Shown: one piece after another, positions 55,035 to 62,691 of the stretch
Layout of the letters: the number at the start of each line of letters is the position of its first letter
Position numbering within the stretch: position 1 is the first letter of the stretch
Assembly: GCA_006969385.1 (NCBI GenBank)
Contig: CP030884.1
Coordinates: 1,984,001 to 2,048,000, forward strand
DNA: 64,000 nucleotides
Reading direction: 5' to 3'
Origin: Planctomycetaceae bacterium
Lineage (GTDB): Bacteria; Planctomycetota; Phycisphaerae; UBA1845; UTPLA1
The notes under the pieces: model-generated
Seen by the model: only the letters and a program-made list of their open reading frames with translations
Databases searched by the model: none
What the model was told of the DNA's origin: nothing
Position numbers and translations under genes: made by a program

Positions 55035-56447
55035 CTATTCCGCCTGCGCTTCGCGCGAGTTCTTCTCACCCGGCTCGATCTCACCAACCTCCGGAGCGCG
55101 ACGCTTCTCGCCAGTAGCCTTCTCCTTCTCCGCCGGTTCGTCCGTTGCTTCGAACTCCGCCAAGATCGCGGCTTGGCTATCGCTGATCGCTGACTCGGCC
55201 ATGCCTACTTCGAGGCTGCTAACCAGATCGTCGCTGGCATTGAGTCGCTCTAACATTTCTTCGGCACCGACGGCGGCTTCGGTCAACTCGTCACTATCCG
55301 GCAATGCGCCCATCTCGCCGGTCTGGGCCATTTCCAAATTATGGATGTGCGTGCTGATGATGTTGATTTGCTTATTCAACATCGACGCCGTGGTGTTAAA
55401 GCGCGTGATATCTTTGCGCAGCCGCTCTACTTGTGCCGCCAACCGCAGCTTGGCCACTTTCGAGTTTGACGCTTTGCCCTCTTCGACCAGCGCGGCTTCT
55501 TTTTTCTCCAGCTTGCCGATGTCTTCAAAAAGGCGATCCAATTTCGACGACAACGCCGCGCGCTTCTCGGCCAGCAGGTTGATCTTGTTGGTCTCGTCTC
55601 CATCACCGGCAAACATGTTTTTGATCTTATCGATGAACGACATGGGTCGTTCCTCCTCGTAGCTGTCCGCCGCCACGCCGCGAAACAGCGTCGCCTCTCC
55701 GGCCTTGCGGGATACATGCAGTTCAGGGATTTCGCGTGCCACTTGCTCGAACGCGTTCGATACCAGCGGCACCGGCAATTCCATTTCGCGTGCGATCTGA
55801 CTCGCCGACAGGCTGCCGGTTAACAAGTCGGCGCTGCGCGCTTCGATCTCGCGCTTCACGCGCCCCAGTTTCACCGTCACATCTTCCGGGTCAAACAACT
55901 TAACGAACGGTCGCTCCAAACTCGGATCGCCGCCCTTAATGCGCCACCCACCGTCGCCGCGCGGCTCGACCAGCACCAGCTTCATGCCCGAGCGCTCGGG
56001 CGGGTTATCCCAAACGTCGGCCTCGAAGCCCGCCGGCGCACATACGCCGACCAACTGCGGTGCCGTTTCTTTTTTGGTTAGGTGATCCAAATATTCCAGC
56101 AATTGCCCGCGCGAAACGGGCTTGGTTGCATCGCCACCGTCCAGCAAGTTTTGCACGGGTGCCAACACACCGGCCGATGTGACGCTGCGCACGCGCTTCC
56201 AGAAAATCCAACTCGATTCGTAACCGCGTAGCGTAATGCTGCGACCGTGCGGAAAGCTTTGGAACAAATCGCGCTCGTACATGCGCCGATCGGCCATCGC
56301 CGCGCGCACCTGTTCGGCGCGATCGCGATCTTCGATCTTGAATTCCTTACCGGGAATCAGCCGACCGCCCGCCGATTTCAGATTGCCGGTCACACCGGCG
56401 AGGAAGGCGGTTTCAATGTCTTTGGCATGAGCCACGTCTTTGGACAT
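55035..56447 (-). CDS. Winged-helix plus ESCRT-III-like coiled-coil protein (candidate)
   Basis: 470 residues from the ATG at 56447. Residues 1-190 are a mixed domain with no known motif (GYESSWIFWKRVRSVTSAGV, KLVLVEPRGDGGWRIKGGD). Residues ~198-257 look like a winged helix (LSASQIAREMELPVPLVSNA, then ELHVSRKAGEATLFRG). Residues ~286-375 are a basic helical hairpin (LSSKLDRLFEDIGKLEKKEA, LRLAAQVERLRKDITRF, LNKQINIISTHIHNLE), followed by a ~95-residue acidic tail. Winged helix then hairpin then acidic tail is the order in CHMP7/CdvB-type ESCRT-III proteins. An internal start at residue 269 (MSFIDKIKNMFAGD) resembles the start of the partner gene. Function is inferred. Confidence 0.6.
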   Translation of the reverse strand: MSKDVAHAKDIETAFLAGVTGNLKSAGGRLIPGKEFKIEDRDRAEQVRAAMADRRMYERDLFQSFPHGRSITLRGYESSWIFWKRVRSVTSAGVLAPVQNLLDGGDATKPVSRGQLLEYLDHLTKKETAPQLVGVCAPAGFEADVWDNPPERSGMKLVLVEPRGDGGWRIKGGDPSLERPFVKLFDPEDVTVKLGRVKREIEARSADLLTGSLSASQIAREMELPVPLVSNAFEQVAREIPELHVSRKAGEATLFRGVAADSYEEERPMSFIDKIKNMFAGDGDETNKINLLAEKRAALSSKLDRLFEDIGKLEKKEAALVEEGKASNSKVAKLRLAAQVERLRKDITRFNTTASMLNKQINIISTHIHNLEMAQTGEMGALPDSDELTEAAVGAEEMLERLNASDDLVSSLEVGMAESAISDSQAAILAEFEATDEPAEKEKATGEKRRAPEVGEIEPGEKNSREAQAE

Positions 56448-56557
56448 AGGCAACTAGCGTATCTCACATGCCCGCAGGCAACATTCCAATTATTCAAAAC
56501 ATCGCCGCCAAACTAGGCGGATTCCGTTGGTTCGACCTGCCGAATGCAGACAATCAA

Positions 56558-56583
56558 CAGAGCCGCGCCCGTCAGGAAGCGGT
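56558..56583 (+). repeat. 26-base dispersed repeat, copy 2
   Basis: Identical to 21994-22019. It is the only feature found in the 56448-56770 gap. Confidence 0.7.
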
Positions 56584-56770
56584 GCACCTTATCCGTCGCG
56601 GGATACTTCGGCATCCCGTCGCCACTGCATAGGTATTGTACTACAACGGAGGATTATCCGCTTCGCTCTCGGACGCAAGGGCGATTATGGCGGGCTGCAG
56701 CGCATTGTGAGCCGGGATTCTAATCAACGCCGGTTTTTATAACTCGATCGCGGCGGAAGTTGCCCGTCGT

Positions 56771-57292
56771 TTAGACGGCTTGCGTCGAAGAACCGGCCGG
56801 CGCGGCGAGCCGCGTTTCGACGGTCGAACCGGCACGCATGAACCCTTCGGACAAGCGCCGGGCTTGCTCTTCGTTCAAGTGCAGGCCCACGAGTTGCGGC
56901 GGTCGGTCGGCGAGGTCTTTCGCCTCTTTCAGCCCCACCTTGAGCGCCTTGCGAATCATCTTGATCGCAGAAACTTTGGCAGTGCCGGTGTCGAGAAGTA
57001 ATACATGGTAACGTCGGGCGGGATCGTGAAGATCGGCACCGCAAGCGCCGCAGAAGCGGGCGTCTTCCCGGTTCTCGCGAAGACACTCGGGCTGGTGACA
57101 TGCTCCTCGAGGGAGCGAGGATTGATTGACATCGGCGAGTTTTCGTTCGAAATAGATGGCGTTCTCCATTTCGGGCCTTCGATGCGATGAACCACTCTCA
57201 CCTGCAAATAATGACCGCAAAATGTAGAACAATGCCTCGATCAGGAACGGCCCAAAGAATATCGCCAAGATAATCAGAATCGATGTAATCAT
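56771..57292 (-). CDS. Membrane-anchored zinc-ribbon protein with bL12 C-terminal-like domain
   Basis: 173 residues. An N-terminal membrane helix (ITSILIILAIFFGPFLIEAL) is followed by a zinc ribbon with C-x4-C and C-x2-C (CHQPECL, FCGACGADL). The last ~75 residues match the C-terminal domain of ribosomal protein bL12 (YHVLLLDTGTAKVSAIKMIR, KALKVGLKEAKDLADRPPQL). In bL12 this domain recruits translational GTPases; here it is on a membrane protein, so it is probably used for another protein contact. It overlaps the preceding small gene by 4 bases, and the kinase gene is first in the operon. Confidence 0.78.
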   Translation of the reverse strand: MITSILIILAIFFGPFLIEALFYILRSLFAGESGSSHRRPEMENAIYFERKLADVNQSSLPRGACHQPECLRENREDARFCGACGADLHDPARRYHVLLLDTGTAKVSAIKMIRKALKVGLKEAKDLADRPPQLVGLHLNEEQARRLSEGFMRAGSTVETRLAAPAGSSTQAV

Positions 57293-57531
57293 TCAATTAC
57301 CCGGGTGCGACTTGGTGTTCGACAGCGCTTACAAAACCGTGCCTGCGGCGAATTTGGGCAGCGGCAGTGCTCGTTGGGGCATATCCATGGCTGCCCGCGC
57401 ATGGCCGTGTTTGGCTCGTCTCCATTCATTGACGACTCGCTATCGTTGTCGCCGTTGCTCGAAAGGAAAATGAACAACAACGGCAGGCCCATAAACAGCA
57501 TCCAGCCATCGCCGCCACCGAAGATGCACAT
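57289..57531 (-). CDS. Small membrane protein with a zinc ribbon
   Basis: 80 residues. A hydrophobic helix at ~9-25 (GWMLFMGLPLLFIFLSSNG) precedes an acidic linker and a C-x4-C-x-C...C-x2-C ribbon (WICPNEHCRCPNSPQARFCK, RCRTPS). It lies 3 bases after the kinase gene and overlaps the next gene by 4, so all three are made together. Function unknown. Confidence 0.7.
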   Translation of the reverse strand: MCIFGGGDGWMLFMGLPLLFIFLSSNGDNDSESSMNGDEPNTAMRGQPWICPNEHCRCPNSPQARFCKRCRTPSRTRVIE

Positions 57532-57534
57532 GGC

Positions 57535-58644
57535 TTAGCGTGCCTCCTCCGGCAGGGGCGTGCCGCAAAAGATACAAAAGCGATCATCGGGTGCCGGGTA
57601 GCCCTGACAGTTGGAACACCGTCGCGGGTTCTTCACGACTTGTTCGCCGCACATCACGCAAAAGTTGTTGTCATCGGCGATGGCGGCCTGGCACTTCGGG
57701 CAGCGCTCGGGGCGGTCCACTGGTTTCGGTATCGGCGGCACGGATGTCGCGGCGGGCGGATCGGGATAGGCCGTCGGGCGCGGTCCGACGCGACCGTACT
57801 GGGCGGCGATGCGCGGCGGCACGCTGCTTTTGGCGATTTCGGCCAAGGCATCTGCGGCGCTGGCCAACCGTCGGTCGCGGCGCGTATATAGACGGCTGTA
57901 GACTTTATCGACCCAACTGGGCAGGCCGTCGCGAATGTGCGAGGGCATATCGCCGCCGCTGGGTCGCTCGCCCGTGATCATTTCAAACAGCACAATGCCG
58001 ACGGAGTAAAGATCGCTGCGTGCGTCGATATCGGCACCATCGCGCTGCTCGGGCGACATGTAGGCCAGCGTGCCGGCGATGCTTTTGCCTTCTTCGCTCA
58101 TCAGGCTGCCGGATTGCATAATGCTTTGCGTCGTGACTTCGCCGACTTTGCCGAGGCCGAAGTCGCCGACCTTCACATCTTCGATGGTGATCATCTCGGG
58201 CGGCTTGGCATCGGCGCCGTGAATGAGAATGTTGGCCGGCTTGATATCGCGATGGATCACATTATTGGAATGCGCCGTCTCAAGGGCTTGCAGAATGCCG
58301 ACGGAAATATTTTGCGCGGCGCGTATCGGTAGGCCGTTGGTGTTGGAGTCGATCAACTCGCGCAGCGAGCAGCCATCGACAAACTCCATCACGAGGTAGG
58401 GGATATCGGCGTAGGGGTCGAGCCCGATGGCGCGCACGACGTTGGGATGTTGCAGCCCGTGAATGGCCGAGCCTTCGCGCTGCAAATTGCGAACGTATTG
58501 CGGATCGCTGGGCACCTTGATGGCGACGACTTGGCTGTCCCAAATATGGTGCCGCGCTTTCCATACCTGGCCGAAGCTGCCCACGCCCACGACGCTGTCG
58601 AGAATGTATTCGCTAACGCGATCGCCCGATGCTGGCCCCTTCAT
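57535..58644 (-). CDS. Serine/threonine protein kinase with C-terminal double zinc ribbon
   Basis: 369 residues. A Hanks-type kinase domain spans ~10-275: GVGSFGQVWKARH (Gly loop), VVAIKVP (catalytic Lys), HRDIKPANIL (catalytic loop), VGDFGLGK (DFG) and GTLAYMSPEQ (activation-segment end), with DLYSVGIVLFEMITGERPS in the C-lobe. A Pro-rich linker leads to two zinc ribbons (CPKCQAAIADDNNFCVMCGE and CSNCQGYPAPDDRFCIFCGT). There is no membrane helix. The next two genes also carry zinc ribbons, so ribbon-mediated assembly is plausible. First gene of the operon. Confidence 0.95.
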   Translation of the reverse strand: MKGPASGDRVSEYILDSVVGVGSFGQVWKARHHIWDSQVVAIKVPSDPQYVRNLQREGSAIHGLQHPNVVRAIGLDPYADIPYLVMEFVDGCSLRELIDSNTNGLPIRAAQNISVGILQALETAHSNNVIHRDIKPANILIHGADAKPPEMITIEDVKVGDFGLGKVGEVTTQSIMQSGSLMSEEGKSIAGTLAYMSPEQRDGADIDARSDLYSVGIVLFEMITGERPSGGDMPSHIRDGLPSWVDKVYSRLYTRRDRRLASAADALAEIAKSSVPPRIAAQYGRVGPRPTAYPDPPAATSVPPIPKPVDRPERCPKCQAAIADDNNFCVMCGEQVVKNPRRCSNCQGYPAPDDRFCIFCGTPLPEEAR

Positions 58645-58819
58645 GGCTTCCTCGTATCTGACTGGCGGCCTTGATTGGGTAAACAGTTTACCCGCCGCTT
58701 CTTAAACGTATGGCAACGACGATGGTTCACGCCGCGCGTTGAAACGTTCCTCGTATTGCATCTGAACAAGCCCCAGAGCCGCAAGTGTGCTTCGATCGCT
58801 GGCCAAATACAGCGCCGTT

Positions 58820-58980
58820 GGGTGCCATGCCGACCCTTAAGGTCGGCATGCTTGCGCGAATCGTCGATTCACTCCGTGAGCATGCCGACGTGGCAATTCA
58901 CTCGTCCAAATAAACGTTTATCCGCGAGCGCTGTTTCACTCGACGAACCGCCGTTTAAGCGCCGCGTCGGCATGGCATCC
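58820..58980. repeat. 161-bp element related to the MITE-like element at 29116
   Basis: Left end GGGTGCCATGCCGACCC and right end CGTCGGCATGGCATCC are near-perfect inverted repeats (14 of 16). The left end also forms a perfect hairpin CATGCCGACC-CTTAA-GGTCGGCATG (58826-58850). A further CATGCCGACGTGGCA stands at 58881. It fills most of the gap between the kinase and the small membrane-protein gene. Confidence 0.65.
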
Positions 58981-58988
58981 AACGCCGA

Positions 58989-59417
58989 TTACTTATCCGC
59001 GTTGCGCGCCAGCGACTCGCATATCACAAAATTATAGGCCCCGGCGGCGACCAGCCCAAGAATCAGCACGAACCACGAAAAGCCGCCCTTGTCGCTCCAA
59101 TCGCCCAGTTGAAATGCAAAAAACGCGTCGAGCAGGCAGTAAAGCCCGATCAGCCCGATGCTGACGGCGGCGGCGGCTTTTTCGGAGTTGAGATTCGACT
59201 GAAACGCTATCAACGGTTTCATGAATAGGAAACTCGACCACGGCAGGGCGGCCACCAGCAGAATCCAGAACAGCACCGCCTTGATGACAGCACCGAAGGC
59301 TTTGACGTCGTCCCAGTTGTAGTAACACCAGACGCCGCCGGCCAACATGGCCACAGTAATGAGCGTGCCGGCGACCTTGGCCCCGACGAATTTGCCGACT
59401 TCTGCAAATACGGACAT
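58989..59417 (-). CDS. Small membrane protein with four predicted helices
   Basis: 142 residues from the ATG at 59417, preceded by GGAGG. Helices lie at ~15-33 (VAGTLITVAMLAGGVWCYYN), ~45-70, ~82-102 and ~114-134 (WFVLILGLVAAGAYNFVICE). No family recognised. The upstream gap 59418-59743 contains a GC-rich palindrome near 59590-59620 (CCCCGGAGGGGCCGGGGC) and no gene. Confidence 0.65.
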   Translation of the reverse strand: MSVFAEVGKFVGAKVAGTLITVAMLAGGVWCYYNWDDVKAFGAVIKAVLFWILLVAALPWSSFLFMKPLIAFQSNLNSEKAAAAVSIGLIGLYCLLDAFFAFQLGDWSDKGGFSWFVLILGLVAAGAYNFVICESLARNADK

Positions 59418-59743
59418 GGCGAACCTCCGGATATGAGTTGCGATGATAGCGGCTGATATTGCGAACGGGTAATGGGTTTCACGGACGTCGATGGTCGTCG
59501 TAATCTTGACGGTTAGCGGGGGCGGCAGGATACTTAAACTGCGTTGAGTCATGACGTTAACCGGATGTGGTTGGCGTTTCGAAAGTCCCCCAGCCCCGGA
59601 GGGGCCGGGGCACCCGGCGCGCGAAAGACGATTATTCCCGAGCCCTGCTAGGGCAAGGGCGTCCTGTCAAATGATTTCCGACCGTGCCCCGTGGCGTCGC
59701 TGCCCGAGTGGCCTACCTTTTTTTCGATAAGGATCGAAGCGAT

Positions 59744-60307
59744 ATGTCCGCAATCAAGGCAGTGAACATCAAGCGCGGCCAGGCCGTCATGCACGAAGAC
59801 CAGCTCTGGATCGTCCACGACAATGAAATCGTCGCCAAGGGCAACAAGGGCAGCTACATGAAGGTCAAGCTCAAGCACTTCAAGAATGGCAACGTCGTCG
59901 ACTTTCGCTTGAACGTGAACGACAAGGTCGAAGTGCCCTACGTCGAAGACAAGATGTATCAGTTCCTGTATCGCGATGGTCAGGACTACATCATGATGGA
60001 TATGGAAAGCTTCGACCAATTGCACGTGATGGCCGATTTGATGCCCGATGCGGATAAGTTTCTCAAGGGCAGCGAAGAAGTAAACTGCAAGGTCATGGAC
60101 GGCGCGATTATCGGCGTCGAACTGCCGAACACCGTCGAGTTGGAAGTGACCGAAGCGCCGCCCGTGGTAAAAGGCGCGACGGCGACCAATCAGAATAAAG
60201 AAGTCATCCTCGAAACGGGCTACAAAGTGCGCGTGCCGCCGTTTATCTCAACAGGCGAAGTGCTCAAGATCGATACGCGCACGGGCGATTACATCTCGCG
60301 CGTGTAA
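59744..60307 (+). CDS. efp: Elongation factor P
   Basis: 187 residues from the ATG at 59744 (MSAIKAVNIKRGQAVMHED). EF-P relieves ribosome stalling at consecutive prolines. Three beta-barrel domains are seen: KOW-like 1-65, OB 66-125 (YQFLYRDGQDYIMMDMESFD), and the C-terminal one with VPPFISTGEVLKIDTRTGDY, the family signature. The modification loop reads VAKGNKGSYMKVKLKHF, so a Lys is at or near the tip, but the flanking sequence differs from the E. coli type. The modifying enzyme cannot be inferred, and epmA/earP genes are not in the window. Confidence 0.93.
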   Translation: MSAIKAVNIKRGQAVMHEDQLWIVHDNEIVAKGNKGSYMKVKLKHFKNGNVVDFRLNVNDKVEVPYVEDKMYQFLYRDGQDYIMMDMESFDQLHVMADLMPDADKFLKGSEEVNCKVMDGAIIGVELPNTVELEVTEAPPVVKGATATNQNKEVILETGYKVRVPPFISTGEVLKIDTRTGDYISRV

Positions 60308-60391
60308 GCGTTTTTGAATGGCGCGAATGAGGTTTCGAACGGCGCGTGTAAGGGATCGAATGGCTCGCATCACGCTTGCGAAGCAAGCGAC

Positions 60392-60415
60392 AGCGCCGCG
60401 GGCTGTGGCCGCATG
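60392..60415 (+). repeat. CCGCATG-type palindrome, copy 4
   Basis: AGCGCCGCGGGCTG followed by TGGCCGCATG, downstream of efp, with lead-in TTGCGAAGCAAGCGACAG. Confidence 0.65.
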
Positions 60416-60572
60416 ATTCGCAGCGCGAACGAAAATTTGATGTTCAACCGTATCTCGGCAAGGGGCTTTCAATAAAAGAAGCCTCCCGCTGCCGCCAAGG
60501 CTCTGTGCTTACTCGCCTTTGCTCCTTAAACCAGGGCGATCAATACCGAAATCCGCTGAAAAGCGACGACCG

Positions 60573-60601
60573 GAAGCGGGTGCGACCCCGCTTCTTTTTT
60601 T
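60573..60601 (+). terminator. Rho-independent terminator
   Basis: GAAGCGGG-TGCGAC-CCCGCTTC, a perfect 8-bp stem, followed by TTTTTT. It stands 265 bases after efp and just before the next gene. Confidence 0.88.
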
Positions 60602-60646
60602 ATGATGGCGTTGAATGTAAGAGAGGGCCGCGGCCAAGCGCATGTG

Positions 60647-61417
60647 ATGGTTAACTTCGTCGCCCATCTCGTCGCCTTCATCTGCGGTTTGGTCGACTTG
60701 CCCTACGGCATCCTCGCCAAGCTGGCCCATCCCTGTCGCGATACTTCCTTCTTTGAACGTGTCGATACCGAGCGCCGTCGGCGGCGCGGTCTGATCATCA
60801 TTCTCGGCGGCGTCGAAGGGCCGAGCATCTTTAACTCGCAAATGGCCTACGGTTTGGTACGCGGGCGCGTAAGCGCGGCGATTCGACGCGTCGATTGGAA
60901 CGACGGCCCGTTCCTTATTCGCTCGGCCATCAACCTCATGAGCCCGACCCATCACGAGCGCCAAGCGCGGCGCGTGGTCGATGAGATTGTCGAGTACCGT
61001 CGTTGTCATCCGAACGGTCGCGTATCGCTCGTCGCACAATCGGGTGGTTGCTGGATTGCCGTGCGAACGATTGAGCTGCTGCCGCCGGAAATGAAAATAT
61101 CGACATGCGTCTTATTGGCGTCGGCGATTTCACCGGGGCGCAATATGACGGCTGCTGCCGCGCAGTGTTCGAATGGTCTATATAGTTTTAGATCGATTGC
61201 CGATTGGTTCTACCTTTGCTTCGGCACCACGGTCTTCGGCACGAGCGATCGCCTGCGGAGACCTTCGGCGGGGCAGGTGGGAATGCGACAGATGCCGCCC
61301 GGCGTGCACGAGAGGTCGTGGCAACCTGCCTGGATGCGGTGGGGCTATGTCGGCAACCATACGAGCAGCACGTCACCGGCGTTTATTCAGAATGTGGTCG
61401 CACCGCTGATGTGTTGA
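60647..61417 (+). CDS. Alpha/beta-hydrolase-like protein
   Basis: About 256 residues from the ATG at 60647 (MVNFVAHLVAFICGLVDLPY). A frame starting at 60602 would begin inside the terminator T-run, so it is less likely. RRRGLIIILGGVEGPSIF supplies the first strand, and RVSLVAQSGGCWIAVRTIEL contains the nucleophile elbow Q-S-G-G. Later residues (NHTSSTSPAFIQNVV) could hold the catalytic His. An N-terminal hydrophobic stretch may anchor it. Substrate unknown. Confidence 0.65.
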   Translation: MVNFVAHLVAFICGLVDLPYGILAKLAHPCRDTSFFERVDTERRRRRGLIIILGGVEGPSIFNSQMAYGLVRGRVSAAIRRVDWNDGPFLIRSAINLMSPTHHERQARRVVDEIVEYRRCHPNGRVSLVAQSGGCWIAVRTIELLPPEMKISTCVLLASAISPGRNMTAAAAQCSNGLYSFRSIADWFYLCFGTTVFGTSDRLRRPSAGQVGMRQMPPGVHERSWQPAWMRWGYVGNHTSSTSPAFIQNVVAPLMC

Positions 61418-61426
61418 AGTTATTGC

Positions 61427-61451
61427 TGGTGCATCAAGAGATGCACCCTAC
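61427..61451 (-). repeat. GTAG-headed palindrome, GGTGCATC type
   Basis: Read on the minus strand: GTAG, GGTGCATC, loop TCTT, GATGCACC and A. Same head as the RAYT-linked palindromes, different stem. Confidence 0.7.
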
Positions 61452-61527
61452 GGAATACACTGATTGCAAACCGGTGCCACAGCGCAGATGTCGCAAGCGA
61501 CAGCCGAAGAAAACTCAACTCTCCCGC

Positions 61528-62643
61528 CTATGTCGCTGCCGCGAACTCGCGATAGCGCAGCAAATCCTTCTCGCGGACCGACGGCTTGATCATGTCGATG
61601 CTCGTGAGCACATCGGCGCGGCTGACGGGGCGCGGTTCGCTACCGCCGACGGCGTCCATAAAAGGAATCGTCGCTGCCTTACTTGCGATGGCTTTGATAT
61701 CCGCGCCGCTGTAACCGTTGAGCAGGCCGACCATTTCGGCAAAATCCAGATCATCTGCCAGTGGTCGCTTGCCGAGATAAATCTCCAGCAGCTTGTGCCG
61801 CGCGGGTTCGTCGGGCAACGGCACATAAATCTTCGAATCGAAACGCCCCGGTCGCATCATCGCCGCATCCAACGCCCACGGCTCGTTGGTCGCGCCGACG
61901 AACAACAACGGTCGATCGCCCTTACGGTCGAAGCCTTCGATCTCTTGCAATATTTGCGGTACTACGCGGGTCATCACGCTGCTGTTGCTGCCGCTGCGGC
62001 GCGGTACCAACGATTCGATTTCATCGATAAAGATAACGGCCTTGGGTTCCTGCTTGGCCGCTTTGAAGAGCTTGGTGATGTTTTGTTCGGCTTCGCCCAC
62101 CCATTTGCTCAGAATCTGCGCCGGCGAGATCACGAACATCGTCGCTTCGATCTCGTTGGTAATCGCCTTGGCGATCATCGTTTTGCCAGTGCCGGGTGGG
62201 CCGTAAAGGAGCAATCCACCGCCGACGCTGATGCCGTATTGCTGGGCCAGCTCCGGATGGCGAAACGGATAGATCATCTTGAGCCGAATTTCGTGCTTTA
62301 CATCGTCGAGACCGGCAATGTCGTCGAAGCTGATATCCGGCTTTTCGCGCACGATCCATTCGCGCGCGTCAGTCTTGTTCTCGTCACCCTCGCGCGCGGC
62401 GCTGCGACGGTTGGTGCGTTTGTCTTCCTGCCGTTGGTCGCAGCTTTTGGCAAACTCGATCAACTCAGCCGCCATCGCCTTGCGCCGATCGCGCTGCTTG
62501 GCGTTTTCGGTTTCGGCGGCAATCTTGATGATCGCATCGGCAGCCTGCATCAAAAAGGGCTTGGCCGAGGCATACTCGCCCTTTTTGTAATGGGCGAGGC
62601 CTTTGTCTTTGAGGCGTTCGAAGGTGTTGTAGGATGGGGGCAT
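61528..62643 (-). CDS. Vps4-like meiotic-clade AAA ATPase with N-terminal MIT-like domain
   Basis: 371 residues from the ATG at 62643; an in-frame TTG 36 bases upstream is less likely. Residues ~5-68 match a MIT three-helix domain: LKDKGLAHYKKGEYASAKPF, then RRKAMAAELIEFAK. AAA motifs: Walker A GPPGTGKT (148-155), pore loop SKWVGE (179-184) with the Trp typical of Vps4/katanin/spastin, Walker B VIFIDEIES (203-211), and the second region of homology ATNEPWALDAAMMRPGRFDS. The C-terminus (SRADVLTSIDMIKPSVREKD and LLRYREF) matches the Vps4/katanin terminal helix; the Vps4 beta domain is absent. Such enzymes disassemble ESCRT-III polymers or sever filaments. The coiled-coil genes at 54354-56447 are candidate substrates. 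Confidence 0.85.
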   Translation of the reverse strand: MPPSYNTFERLKDKGLAHYKKGEYASAKPFLMQAADAIIKIAAETENAKQRDRRKAMAAELIEFAKSCDQRQEDKRTNRRSAAREGDENKTDAREWIVREKPDISFDDIAGLDDVKHEIRLKMIYPFRHPELAQQYGISVGGGLLLYGPPGTGKTMIAKAITNEIEATMFVISPAQILSKWVGEAEQNITKLFKAAKQEPKAVIFIDEIESLVPRRSGSNSSVMTRVVPQILQEIEGFDRKGDRPLLFVGATNEPWALDAAMMRPGRFDSKIYVPLPDEPARHKLLEIYLGKRPLADDLDFAEMVGLLNGYSGADIKAIASKAATIPFMDAVGGSEPRPVSRADVLTSIDMIKPSVREKDLLRYREFAAAT

Positions 62644-62691
62644 GTTGGTGCTATCTCTCAATCCCGGTACTTCACGCAACGGGCATTCATT

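Noticed and set aside
60602..60646. Start of the alpha/beta-hydrolase-like gene at 60602
   Set aside because: That ATG is directly on the T-run of a strong terminator, so an mRNA reaching it is unlikely to start translation there. The ATG at 60647 is preferred.
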